NCBI RefSeq assembly: GCF_900167025.1
Contig: NZ_FUXC01000010.1
Span: forward strand, 1 to 64,000
Length of the DNA stretch: 64,000 nt
Source: Treponema berlinense
GTDB taxonomy: Bacteria; Spirochaetota; Spirochaetia; Treponematales; Treponemataceae
Direction of reading: 5' to 3'
Shown: positions 25,759 through 34,228 of the stretch, in pieces
Layout of the letters: the number at the start of each line of letters is the position of its first letter
Numbering within the stretch: the stretch's first letter is position 1
Notes under the pieces: model-generated
The model's input: the letters and a program-made list of their open reading frames with translations, nothing else
The model's database searches: none
What the model was told of the DNA's origin: nothing
Program-made: the position numbers and the translations under genes

Positions 25759-26415
25759 ATGAATGGTTTGAAAAAAAATATTTTAAAAAAAAGTCGTTGC
25801 GTGATTTTCGGGGCTGCAAAAATTCAAAATTATGAGCAGATAAAAAAAAATTTGCTTCCTGATGATTTTTTTGTTTTTTGTGACGGCGGGCTTGCTCATT
25901 CAAAAGAGCTGAAAATCGAGCCGGATTTGATTGTCGGAGATTTTGATTCTTTTGAAAAACCTGATACAAATTCGGAAACAATTGTTCTTCCTTGTGAAAA
26001 AGATGACACGGATTCGTTTTTTGCCGTAAAAGAAGCGTTTGGACGGGGCTTTAGAAATTTTATGCTCGCTGGAATGACTGGCGGCCGGTTTGACCATTCT
26101 ATGGTCAATGTTTCTGCGCTTATCTGGCTTTTTGAGCGGAAGTGCAGCGCTTTTGTCCTCGATGATTTTTCAAAAATGCAGATTGTTGGAAAAAATCCCG
26201 TTTTTGTGAATAAAAATTGCAGATATTTTTCGATTATTCCTGTTTGCGGAAAAGTTAAAGGACTGAATATTTTGGGCGCAAAGTATCCGCTAAAAAATGG
26301 AAAAGTAAGTCCCGAATACATTTACACGACGAGCAATGAAGTTTTGCCGGAGCAAACCGCGCAGGTAAGCGTAAAGAAAGGGTTTGTCCTGCTTGTTGAG
26401 ATATTTTCGGAATAA
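25759..26415 (+). CDS. thiN: Thiamine pyrophosphokinase
   Basis: Transfers pyrophosphate from ATP to thiamine to make the cofactor TPP. The 218-residue protein shows FCDGGLAHSKEL, the acidic motif LIVGDFDSF (~residues 55-63), EKDDTDSFFAVKEA and the glycine motif GMTGGRFDHSMVNV, in the order usual for bacterial ThiN. It implies thiamine salvage; no thiamine synthesis gene or TPP riboswitch is visible nearby. It is the last gene of the miaB-lapA-like-SPOR run; an A/T-rich gap with a new promoter follows. Confidence 0.9.
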   Translation: MNGLKKNILKKSRCVIFGAAKIQNYEQIKKNLLPDDFFVFCDGGLAHSKELKIEPDLIVGDFDSFEKPDTNSETIVLPCEKDDTDSFFAVKEAFGRGFRNFMLAGMTGGRFDHSMVNVSALIWLFERKCSAFVLDDFSKMQIVGKNPVFVNKNCRYFSIIPVCGKVKGLNILGAKYPLKNGKVSPEYIYTTSNEVLPEQTAQVSVKKGFVLLVEIFSE

Positions 26416-26471
26416 TTATATTGAGTATATTTTATAAAATCAAAATTATTTTTTATATCTTTTTATTGAGT

Positions 26472-26500
26472 TTGAATCATTCTCTGAAAAATGATAGAAT
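26472..26500 (+). promoter_or_regulatory. Promoter of the MFS transporter gene
   Basis: TTGAAT (26472-26477), a 17-base spacer and TAGAAT (26495-26500). The spacer contains the dyad ATCATT/AATGAT, a possible operator. The mRNA leader would be about 45 bases with GGAG in it. Confidence 0.55.
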
Positions 26501-26550
26501 AAATTGAATTATAATATCACATTTTTACATGGAGACATTGGGATAGAAAA

Positions 26551-27732
26551 ATGGAAAAAAAAGTAAATTTTAGAAAATTTTTGCCAAACTATTTTTCGTT
26601 TTTTGTAAATGGTTCAGTCGTTTTGATTGTCGGCGCAATCTTGCCTTATGTAATCGATGAGGCAAAAATCAGTTTTGCAGTTGCAGGTTCTCTGCTTTCG
26701 TTTTTTGCAATCGGAAATTTTCTTGCAAGTTTTGTAAATCCGTTTTTGACTAGACTTGTAGGAAGAAAAATTTCGATATTCATAACTTCGCTTTTTATGC
26801 CTTTGTCGCTTTTGGGACTTTCCTTTTTACCGCATGTTTCTGTAATGCTTTTGCTTTTTATTCTTCTTGGAATAAGCCGCGGCTGTTACAGCGTTATAAA
26901 CAATGCTTACATCAATGAAAATTCTGATGGAACTCCGGTTGCGCTCAATATTTTGCATATGGTTTTTGCAATCGGTGCATTTTTGGCTCCAATGGTAATG
27001 TCGCTGTTCTTTAAATTTGATTTTACTTGGCGCGCAATTGTTTACACACTTGCCATTGCTTCGTTCTGTTCTGCGGTTTATATGCTGACCTTGGATTTGA
27101 CTCCAAAAACTGTTGCCGCTGAAAAAACAGAAAGAGAAAGCCTTGCAAAAAAATCTCCGTTCTGGAAGCAGCCTCTTTTTTATCTTTCGGGATTTCTTCT
27201 GTTTTTCTATCTGGGACTTGAAAACTGCGTAAATGGTTGGTTTGTAACATATTTTAAAAACACAGGAATTATGTCGCCGGCATTTGCAAATTCTTTGGTT
27301 TCGTTTACCTGGCTTGCAGTTTTGTTTGGACGTCTTTTGACAGCATATATTTCGAGAAAAATAAAAAAACAGAATATAATTCTATTTGACTGTATTATAA
27401 CTGCCATTTTCTTTATTCTTTTGATTTCGACAAAGAATTTGGGAATTATTACTTTTGCGATTATCGGACTTGGTCTGTTCTTTGCAGGAATTTATCCGAC
27501 CACAGTTTCCAATGCTTCTGATGCAATTGTAGGTTCTGACCTTGGAACTTCTATGCTTTTGGCAATCGCTGCTCTTGGAGGAATTGTAACTCCTCAGATA
27601 GTTGGAATCGTAGCCGACAAAATCGGACTTGTAGGAGCAATTTGCATTCTTTTGGTAAATGCTTCGGTAATGATTGTTATTTCTGTCGTAAACTTCCTGT
27701 TAAAAAGAAAGTCTGAACGGCTTGAAAAGTAA
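26551..27732 (+). CDS. Major facilitator superfamily transporter
   Basis: The 393-residue protein has about 12 hydrophobic helices in two halves with a charged central loop (TPKTVAAEKTERES, near residue 190). It carries an MFS-like loop 2-3 motif (NPFLTRLVGRKISIF). The layout and the ILGISRGCYSVINNAY segment recall sugar/fucose permease-like carriers, but the substrate cannot be assigned. It has its own promoter and is followed by a strong terminator, so it is probably a single-gene unit. Confidence 0.82.
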   Translation: MEKKVNFRKFLPNYFSFFVNGSVVLIVGAILPYVIDEAKISFAVAGSLLSFFAIGNFLASFVNPFLTRLVGRKISIFITSLFMPLSLLGLSFLPHVSVMLLLFILLGISRGCYSVINNAYINENSDGTPVALNILHMVFAIGAFLAPMVMSLFFKFDFTWRAIVYTLAIASFCSAVYMLTLDLTPKTVAAEKTERESLAKKSPFWKQPLFYLSGFLLFFYLGLENCVNGWFVTYFKNTGIMSPAFANSLVSFTWLAVLFGRLLTAYISRKIKKQNIILFDCIITAIFFILLISTKNLGIITFAIIGLGLFFAGIYPTTVSNASDAIVGSDLGTSMLLAIAALGGIVTPQIVGIVADKIGLVGAICILLVNASVMIVISVVNFLLKRKSERLEK

Positions 27733-27749
27733 TTTTGTAAGTTGAACTG

Positions 27750-27783
27750 AAAAAAGCGGTTTATTGTATAAACCGCTTTTTTC
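27750..27783 (+). terminator. Terminator after the MFS gene
   Basis: An AAAAAGCGGTTTA arm and its complement around a short loop, ending in T bases; the A-rich left arm makes it potentially bidirectional. Confidence 0.85.
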
Positions 27784-27822
27784 TTGTAAAATTAAGGTGA
27801 ATATTGGCAAATTCCTGCTTTT

Positions 27823-27936
27823 GTGGCAGGGGCTGTAAGGGACGCAAAGCGTGTGTTTTTGCGCAGCAAAAATACTGGAGGCGCCGGGACGCCGTAACCC
27901 TGAAAGACCCGGTTTTTGCAAAGCAAAAAGCCACCC
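27823..27936 (+). repeat. 114-base intergenic element, family 2 (before lysS)
   Basis: Bounded by GTGGCAGGG and GCCACCC, which form inverted ends GTGGC/GCCAC. It contains CCGGGACGCCG, ACCCGGTTTTTGC and AAGCAAAAAGCC palindromic parts. The element at 57154-57268 has the same ends, nearly the same length (115) and the same CCCGGTTTTT and AAAAGCCACCC parts. Confidence 0.75.
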
Positions 27937-27982
27937 GAATAAAAAACGGTGGAAGATATATATTTTTTTCTAGGAACGAAAA

Positions 27983-30190
27983 ATGTCAGAAAGAAACATT
28001 TCAGAACTCTGCCATTGGGCTGACCAGCAGGCAGAAAGAATTATCAAGCAGAAAGGCGAACTTGACCTTTATACCTGCGCTTCGGGAATTACTCCGAGCG
28101 GAACTGTTCATATTGGAAACTTCCGCGAAATTATTACTGTTGATTTGATTGTCCGTGCTCTCCGCGACCGTGGCAAGAATGTGCGTTTTATTTATTCTTG
28201 GGACGACTACGATGTGTTTAGAAAAGTTCCGGGAAATATGCCTAAACCGGAAGTTCTGGAAAAATATCTGCGCTATCCAATCACTATGGTTCCTGATACT
28301 TTTGAGCGTGACGAAAACTATGCGCGCCATCACGAAAAGGACATTGAGACCCAGCTTCCTCGCGTTGGAATTCATCCTGAATTTTTGTATCAGGCGAGCC
28401 GTTACCGTGCAAACCGCTACGCTGAAGGCATGAAAACTGCAATGCAGCATCGCGATGTAATTAAAGAATGCCTTAACACTTACCGTGACGACGAACACAA
28501 AATGAAGCCGGAAGATGTTTACTGGCCTGTTGCCGCTTTCTGCTGTAACTGTAACAAAGACACAACCGAAATTCTGGATTATGACGGTGAATACGGAATT
28601 ACTTACAAATGTACAAGTTGCGGCCATGTGGAAAAAGGCGACTTGCGCACTTCAAAAGAATTTAAACTCGGCTGGCGTGTTGACTGGCCGATGAGATGGA
28701 ACGAAGAAAAAGTTGTGTTTGAACCGGGCGGAAAAGACCACATTTCTCCGGGCGGTTCTTATGATACTGCAAAACTTGTTTCTAAGCGCCTTTATAACTG
28801 GGACGCTCCTGTCACAATGAAATACGACTTTGTAAAACTTAAGGGCGTTCCTGGAAAAATGTCTTCTTCAAAGGGAAAGGTAATTTCTTTGGTTGACGCT
28901 CTCGAAGTTTACCAGCCGGAAGTTTTGCGCTACATTTTTGCTCAGAACAAGGTAGACCACGAATTTTCTATTAGTTTTGACCTTGACGTTGTTACTGTTT
29001 ACGAGGCTTATGACCGTACTGAACGCATTGCCTGGGGAAAAGAGCTTCCTAAGGAAAAAGACGAGAAAAAGCGCGAATCAATAATCAACCACGAAAAGCG
29101 CATTTATGAACTGAGCCAGGTTGAACCGGGATTCCCGAAAGTTGAGCCTTATCAGATTGGTTTCCGCCTTTTGACAACACTTTTGCAGACTTATTCGGGC
29201 GACATTGATGCTGTAATCAAGAGCCTTGGAGATGTAAAACCTGAACAGGAAGAAGTTTTGCGCCGCCGCTGTGTTTGCGCATGGTACTGGATTAACGAAA
29301 GCGCCCCTGACTGCGCACCGGACTTCTGCTTTAAAATCCGCAATGACGGAACAACAGCAAAACTTCCGCATGCATTGGCAGATGCTGTTAAAAAAGTTCA
29401 CGATGAAGTTCTTCCGAAAATTTCTTCGTTCCAGACAGACAGGGATTGTCAGGAAGCAATTTACGCAGTTGCAACTTCTCTTGGAATTGACGCAAAACAG
29501 CTCTTTACCGCTCTTTACGAAGTTATTATCGGAAAAGACCAGGGACCGCGTCTTGGAAGTTTTATGCGCATAATCGAAGCTGGCAAGCTTGAGCGTCTTT
29601 TAGCAAGCGTTGAAGGTGTTGACGAATCAAAATTGCAGAAAAAGACTACCGAAAAAAAACTTACTCCAGAGCAGATTGATAAACTTCCTCCTGCAGAAAG
29701 ATTCAGCAGACGTGTAATCTTAAAAGTAAGCAAGATTGAAAAAGTTGAGCAGCATCCGGGTGGTGCTTTTCTCTATATTTTAACTCTCAACACAGGAGAC
29801 TCAGAGCCTCGGCAGATTGTAAGTTCGATTGTTCCGTTCTATAAGGCGGAAGAGCTTTTAGGAAAGAACATTGTTTTGGTTTACAACTTAAAGCCTGCAA
29901 ATTTCCGCGGAGTTCGTAGCAATGGAATGCTTCTTGCCGCTTCTGACCCGGCTGTTACTGACAAAGAGACCTGCGAAGTTATTTTTGCACCTCAGTTTGA
30001 AGTTGGAACAATTCTTGAACCAGAAGGATTTAGCGCGCCGGAAGAAGAGCTTTGCTTTGTAAAGGCCGACAAGTTTGCAGAAATGGGACTGCACACAAAG
30101 TCAGGTTTTGTAGAAATCGACGGAAAGAAAATCGGAGCAAACGGAAAATTCCTGACCGTAGAAGTATACAAAGACGGAAAGGTGAAGTAA
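27983..30190 (+). CDS. lysS: Class I lysyl-tRNA synthetase with C-terminal tRNA-binding domain
   Basis: Charges tRNA-Lys. The class I form occurs mainly in archaea, spirochaetes and some alphaproteobacteria. Seen: SGTVHIGNFRE (HIGH-type motif, residues ~38-48), two CxxC pairs (CNCNKD and CTSCG) and KMSSSKG (~295). The synthetase ends near residue 560. After a short linker an EMAP/Trbp111-like OB-fold follows (RVILKVSKIEKVEQHPGG, NLKPANFRGVRSNGMLLA, residues ~575-735), as at the C-terminus of MetRS. AGGAA precedes the ATG. The GC-rich element just upstream lies in its leader or promoter space. Confidence 0.95.
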   Translation: MSERNISELCHWADQQAERIIKQKGELDLYTCASGITPSGTVHIGNFREIITVDLIVRALRDRGKNVRFIYSWDDYDVFRKVPGNMPKPEVLEKYLRYPITMVPDTFERDENYARHHEKDIETQLPRVGIHPEFLYQASRYRANRYAEGMKTAMQHRDVIKECLNTYRDDEHKMKPEDVYWPVAAFCCNCNKDTTEILDYDGEYGITYKCTSCGHVEKGDLRTSKEFKLGWRVDWPMRWNEEKVVFEPGGKDHISPGGSYDTAKLVSKRLYNWDAPVTMKYDFVKLKGVPGKMSSSKGKVISLVDALEVYQPEVLRYIFAQNKVDHEFSISFDLDVVTVYEAYDRTERIAWGKELPKEKDEKKRESIINHEKRIYELSQVEPGFPKVEPYQIGFRLLTTLLQTYSGDIDAVIKSLGDVKPEQEEVLRRRCVCAWYWINESAPDCAPDFCFKIRNDGTTAKLPHALADAVKKVHDEVLPKISSFQTDRDCQEAIYAVATSLGIDAKQLFTALYEVIIGKDQGPRLGSFMRIIEAGKLERLLASVEGVDESKLQKKTTEKKLTPEQIDKLPPAERFSRRVILKVSKIEKVEQHPGGAFLYILTLNTGDSEPRQIVSSIVPFYKAEELLGKNIVLVYNLKPANFRGVRSNGMLLAASDPAVTDKETCEVIFAPQFEVGTILEPEGFSAPEEELCFVKADKFAEMGLHTKSGFVEIDGKKIGANGKFLTVEVYKDGKVK

Positions 30191-30210
30191 GTTTTTTGGA
30201 CGTTTAAAAC

Positions 30211-30265
30211 ACGGCGGTTAAACTTGTTGTCATAAGGCACAAGAAAATTAACCGCCGTTTTTTTT
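30211..30265 (+). terminator. Terminator after lysS
   Basis: Stem ACGGCGGTTA/TAACCGCCGT with an inner CTTGT/ACAAG stem and a run of T bases. Confidence 0.85.
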
Positions 30266-30301
30266 GATTTTGAGCGCTGAATTTTTTATTTTAACTGATT
30301 A

Positions 30302-30736
30302 TTATTCTTCCAGATTTGCCGACAGCTTGTTTAAGAGAGAGACAAGCTGTGTTTTTTCTTGGACGGTAAAATTTTTCCAGCTGTTTTGCATAAGCTCATT
30401 TGATAAATCGTTTGTTTTTTCGTTATATTGGCTTCCCTTTTGAGTCAGTTGGATTTGTTTTTTGCGGCTGTCGTGCGGATCTTTTTTTTGTTCAACCAAG
30501 CCTGACTGTTCGAGTTTTTTTACGAGGGCTGTTGTTGTGGATTTGTCGCGGTTTATTTTTTGAGAAAGTTCGCTGAGAGAAAGGCTTTTTGTGCGGCTAA
30601 GGCAAAAAAGAATGTTTCCGTGGCTAGTTGCAAGTTTTGTAAGGCCAAGAGCAGAAAGTTTTTTTTGCAGAAAATTTTGGCTTTGAGAGTGAATGTGCGA
30701 AATTAGGCTTAAAATTGAATTTTGATCGTAAATCAT
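30302..30736 (-). CDS. MarR-family transcriptional regulator
   Basis: The 144-residue protein has the winged-helix MarR plan: dimer helix at the start, LGLTKLATSHGNILFCL, recognition part LSLSELSQKINRDKSTTTALVKKLE (residues ~50-75, wing DPHDSRKKQIQLTQKG). It is divergent from fhs with 137 bases between them. That gap holds an A/T-rich stretch with TTGTT/AACAA repeats around 30783-30820 that could be its operator. The regulated gene may be itself, fhs or neither. Confidence 0.88.
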   Translation of the reverse strand: MIYDQNSILSLISHIHSQSQNFLQKKLSALGLTKLATSHGNILFCLSRTKSLSLSELSQKINRDKSTTTALVKKLEQSGLVEQKKDPHDSRKKQIQLTQKGSQYNEKTNDLSNELMQNSWKNFTVQEKTQLVSLLNKLSANLEE

Positions 30737-30873
30737 TGAATGAATTATAACCTTTTACAGAAAAAACAAGTAGTAAATTTGAAAAACAACAGATTGTTAT
30801 TGTTTTTTTTGTTTGTTGTAAATACGGTAGAATTTTATTAGAATGTGAGAATATTATTTTGCGAGGTTTTGAA

Positions 30874-32559
30874 ATGTTTTCAGATATTGAAATTGCTCAG
30901 AAAAATGAAATGGCTCCGATTGCAGATGTTGCAAAAAAAATTGGGATTGACGAAAATTGTCTTGATTTTTACGGAAAATACAAAGCAAAAATTACCATGC
31001 CTGAACTTCGCAAATTTCAGAAAAAAGTTCTTGATCCTAAAAATCGCGGAAAGTTGATTTTGACTACGGCCGTAACCCCGACTCCTGCCGGCGAAGGAAA
31101 ATCTACTGTTTCGATTGGTTTGGGCGACGGTTTGAATAAAATTGGCAAAAAAGCTGTCATTGCCTTGCGCGAGCCTTCTTTGGGACCTTGTTTTGGCATT
31201 AAAGGCGGTGCGTGCGGCGGCGGTTATGCACAGATTGTCCCAATGGAAGAAATCAATCTGCATTTTACAGGCGATATTCATGCGATTTCGATTGCGAACA
31301 ACCTGATTGCGGCTTTAATCGACAATCATATTCAGCAGGGAAATGCGCTCCACCTTGATCCGCGCACAATTATCTGGAAGCGCTGTGTTGACCTTAATGA
31401 CCGGGCGTTGCGAAATATTACAATTGGTTTGGGCGGAAGAACAGACGGTGTTCCGAGAGAAGATCATTTTGTAATTTCGGTTGCATCGGAACTTATGGCG
31501 ATTGTCTGCCTTTCGGTTTCGATTTCCGACTTAAAAAAGAGAATTGACAATATTACAATCTGTCAGACTTACGATAAAAGGGCAGTAAGATTTGGTGAAT
31601 TAAAATGTACTGGAGCGATTGCCGCTCTTTTAAAAGATGCGATTCGTCCTAATCTTGTGCAGACCTTGGAAAAAAATCCGGTATTTGTTCATGGAGGACC
31701 ATTTGCAAATATTGCGCAGGGAACTAATTCTATCAATGCAACATACAGTGCCCTTGCTTGCGGCGACTATGTCGTTACAGAAGCAGGTTTTGCCGCTGAC
31801 CTTGGCGCAGAAAAATTTATGGACATTAAGTGCCGCACTGCTGGATTGAGCCCTGACGTAGTTGTAATTGTTGCTACTGTCCGCGCCCTCAAGATGCACG
31901 GCGGAGTTGCAAAAGCCGATCTTTCTACGCCAGATACCGACTCGTTGAGAAAAGGTTTTGAAAATCTTGCCGTTCACATTGAAAATATTTCTAAATTCGG
32001 AGTTCCTTCCGTTGTTGCAATAAATAAATTTGTTACGGACACTGAAGAGGAAATCGAGCTTTTGAAAAAACTTTGCGCGGAAAAAGGCTCAAAGGCTGTC
32101 TTGTGCGAAGGCTGGGGCAAAGGTGGAGAAGGCATGACCGATCTTGCCCATGCAGTTGTCGAAATTGCCGAATCTGGAAAATCTAAGTTTCATTACCTTT
32201 ACGAATCTCATCTTTCGCTTGCAGACAAGGTTCGCGTTATTGCCACAGAAATTTACCGTGCAAAATCCGTTGAATTTCCTCCTAGCGTTCTTAAAAAGTT
32301 GCGTGAATACGAGGAGCGTGGTTTTAAGGAACTTCCTGTTTGTATTGCAAAAACCCAAAATTCTATCAGTCATGATCCAAAATTGATTGGCGCTCCAAAG
32401 GATTATGTTTTCCCTGTGCGCGACTGTCAGCTTTACAGCGGTGCAGGCTTTGTCGTTGTGCTCGCCGGAGATATTATGACAATGCCTGGTCTTCCGAAGT
32501 TGCCTGCTGCCTTGAATATCGATGTAGACGATGATGGAAAAATCTCTGGATTATTCTAG
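30874..32559 (+). CDS. fhs: Formate--tetrahydrofolate ligase
   Basis: Makes 10-formyl-THF from formate, THF and ATP. The 561-residue protein has the family landmarks: P-loop TPAGEGKSTVSIGLGDGL (residues ~63-80), REPSLGPCFGIKGGACGGG, ITVGLGG-like DRALRNITIGLGGRTDG, and the C-terminal LAGDIMTMPGLPK. The start at 30874 follows GAGG; the TTG five codons before lies over that site. Fhs is the entry of the one-carbon methyl branch continued by FolD and MetF. Acetogenic treponemes use it for CO2 fixation; non-acetogens use it for formate assimilation. Which applies here is not shown by the sequence. Confidence 0.96.
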   Translation: MFSDIEIAQKNEMAPIADVAKKIGIDENCLDFYGKYKAKITMPELRKFQKKVLDPKNRGKLILTTAVTPTPAGEGKSTVSIGLGDGLNKIGKKAVIALREPSLGPCFGIKGGACGGGYAQIVPMEEINLHFTGDIHAISIANNLIAALIDNHIQQGNALHLDPRTIIWKRCVDLNDRALRNITIGLGGRTDGVPREDHFVISVASELMAIVCLSVSISDLKKRIDNITICQTYDKRAVRFGELKCTGAIAALLKDAIRPNLVQTLEKNPVFVHGGPFANIAQGTNSINATYSALACGDYVVTEAGFAADLGAEKFMDIKCRTAGLSPDVVVIVATVRALKMHGGVAKADLSTPDTDSLRKGFENLAVHIENISKFGVPSVVAINKFVTDTEEEIELLKKLCAEKGSKAVLCEGWGKGGEGMTDLAHAVVEIAESGKSKFHYLYESHLSLADKVRVIATEIYRAKSVEFPPSVLKKLREYEERGFKELPVCIAKTQNSISHDPKLIGAPKDYVFPVRDCQLYSGAGFVVVLAGDIMTMPGLPKLPAALNIDVDDDGKISGLF

Positions 32560-32603
32560 GATTAAAACTGTTCTGATTAAAAATAAAATTTGCTGGAGAA
32601 AAA

Positions 32604-33407
32604 ATGTTCGGATTTTTTTTGAAAAAAAATTTTTGCGATGTTTGGGATAATCTTTTTTATCTTATTTTGACAAATGTTTTGCCTGTCGCAATTGGAGTCG
32701 GCTCTTATTTTGCAATTTCTGCTTCTGCTGCAATAAATCCTTATCTTCCAAACGCAGTTTTTGTTCTGTGTGCCGGAGTTTTGATGAGCGTTTTGTTTGC
32801 ATGGGGAGCAAATGCGCGTAAAATTGCCGATTTTAATTCGCCTAAATGGAGCTTGTTCCTTGCTTCCTTAAAAAAATGCTTTTTGACAGGCTTTATTTTT
32901 GGAGCGTTGCTTGCGGTTTTGGTTTTGGTTGTAAGAATTGCCTTTAGTTTTTATCTTGGAATGTATCTTAAAAACGGAAGTTTGATGAGCATTTTGCTTG
33001 CTGCGGTTCTTGCCTGGTTCTTTTTTATTGTTGTTATGGCTTTGCAGTGGTTTGTTCCGTTGTATTTTTTGCAGGAAGACAATACTTTTGGAAAAAATTT
33101 GAAAAAATCGTTTATTGTATATTTTGACAATGCAGGTTTTTCGTTTTTAATGCTTTTGCATAATCTTGTGCTTTGTGTTCTGACAATTCTTACATTCGGG
33201 CTGATTCCAGGGTTGAATGGAATTACGCTCAGCTGTACGAATGCCTGCCGTCTGCGTCTTTACAAATATGATTGGTTTGAAGAGCATCCTGAGTATCTGG
33301 AAGATAAAGAAAAGCGCACTTCTGTTCCGTGGGATGAATTGATTGCGGATGATAAAGAATCTCTCGGTCAAAGAAAATTAAGTTCGTTTTTGTGTCCGTG
33401 GAAATAA
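32604..33407 (+). CDS. Polytopic membrane protein of unknown function
   Basis: The 267-residue protein has about five or six hydrophobic segments (for example LILTNVLPVAIGVGSYFAI, FVLCAGVLMSVLFAWGA, FIFGALLAVLVLVVRIAF, ILLAAVLAWFFFIVVMALQW) and a charged cytoplasmic tail from about residue 220. The layout is loosely like the YesL/DUF624 group, but no motif supports a firm call. GGAG precedes the ATG. It follows fhs by 44 bases, so they may share a transcript, and it ends at a perfect bidirectional terminator. Confidence 0.65.
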   Translation: MFGFFLKKNFCDVWDNLFYLILTNVLPVAIGVGSYFAISASAAINPYLPNAVFVLCAGVLMSVLFAWGANARKIADFNSPKWSLFLASLKKCFLTGFIFGALLAVLVLVVRIAFSFYLGMYLKNGSLMSILLAAVLAWFFFIVVMALQWFVPLYFLQEDNTFGKNLKKSFIVYFDNAGFSFLMLLHNLVLCVLTILTFGLIPGLNGITLSCTNACRLRLYKYDWFEEHPEYLEDKEKRTSVPWDELIADDKESLGQRKLSSFLCPWK

Positions 33408-33430
33408 GATTTTACTGGCTCGCGAAAATA

Positions 33431-33470
33431 CAACAAAAAGCCCGTGGCGGATGCCACGGGCTTTTTGTTG
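33431..33470. terminator. Perfect bidirectional terminator
   Basis: An 18-bp perfect stem (33431-33448 with 33453-33470) around a GGAT loop, with A-rich and T-rich outer arms (CAACAAAAAGCCCGTGGC and its complement). It lies between convergent genes and can serve both. Confidence 0.92.
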
Positions 33471-33486
33471 CTTCAAAAGATTATGT

Positions 33487-34161
33487 TTATTTAGAAATAA
33501 GCAATGTTTTTGAGTCAAGCTTAAGACCAGATTCTACGTCTTTTTTGTCGCCGAGTTTAAGAACATCTACAGCAACGTTTGAACCTGTCTGAGCGAGGTT
33601 TACAACAACATCGAAGTATTTTTCCAAGTTTGCAGGAACTACGTCTGCAAGTTTAGCGCCTTCTGATGTTGCAGAAGTCCATACAGTTACTTTTTCTGAC
33701 TGTGCATAGTCTGCAACTGCCTTTACATCGTCTTCTGAAACTTTTGTAAAGTCGATTCCGTCCATTACAACGCCTTTTACAGCAATTCCTGCTGCAGAAA
33801 GAGCTTTGAGTGTGTTTACAACTTTTGTAACAGAGAAATTATCGAGAGAGAAGTTGAGGATTGTGCGTTTAGAAACTACATCTGTTTTGAGTTCTGCGCT
33901 GTTTCCTGCTGATTTTTTTGCAATTTCTGCAAAAATTCCATCGTACCATGAAATTACGTTTGAAGAATGAAGGTCAAAAGTTACGTGAACAAGCTGTTCG
34001 TCTTTTAACAAAGTGTCCATTCCAAACTGAACAAGCACTGATGTTTTTCCCAAACCTTTTTTAGAAGTAACGAGACCGAGGCCACCTTCTTTAAGACCAC
34101 CTTCTGTTGCAGCATCAAAAAGGCGAACTGGGCTTTTATTGTAAAGATCTTGTTTTACCAT
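33487..34161 (-). CDS. RecA/KaiC-like P-loop protein next to fusA
   Basis: The 224-residue protein starts with a nucleotide-binding loop, LGLVTSKKGLGKTSVLVQFG (residues ~28-47). The loop ends GKTS but has Ser where Walker A normally has the first Gly, so it is a deviant P-loop. VKGVVMDGIDF (~133-143) resembles a Walker B strand. The fold looks like the RecA/KaiC group of small ATPases. No function is known to me; a similar small conserved gene sits beside fusA in other treponemes as far as I recall. GGAG precedes the ATG. It is 67 bases downstream of fusA on the same strand, and both likely form one transcript ending at the perfect terminator. Confidence 0.65.
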   Translation of the reverse strand: MVKQDLYNKSPVRLFDAATEGGLKEGGLGLVTSKKGLGKTSVLVQFGMDTLLKDEQLVHVTFDLHSSNVISWYDGIFAEIAKKSAGNSAELKTDVVSKRTILNFSLDNFSVTKVVNTLKALSAAGIAVKGVVMDGIDFTKVSEDDVKAVADYAQSEKVTVWTSATSEGAKLADVVPANLEKYFDVVVNLAQTGSNVAVDVLKLGDKKDVESGLKLDSKTLLISK

Positions 34162-34228
34162 GTGTTTCTCCTATAGGAAATGTAAGTCCGGCAAAATACC
34201 GGACTTTTTTTGAGTTACTTAAATCGAA

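Noticed and set aside
25759-26415. TPP riboswitch before the thiamine pyrophosphokinase gene
   Set aside because: Only 14 bases separate it from the upstream gene, leaving no room for an aptamer.
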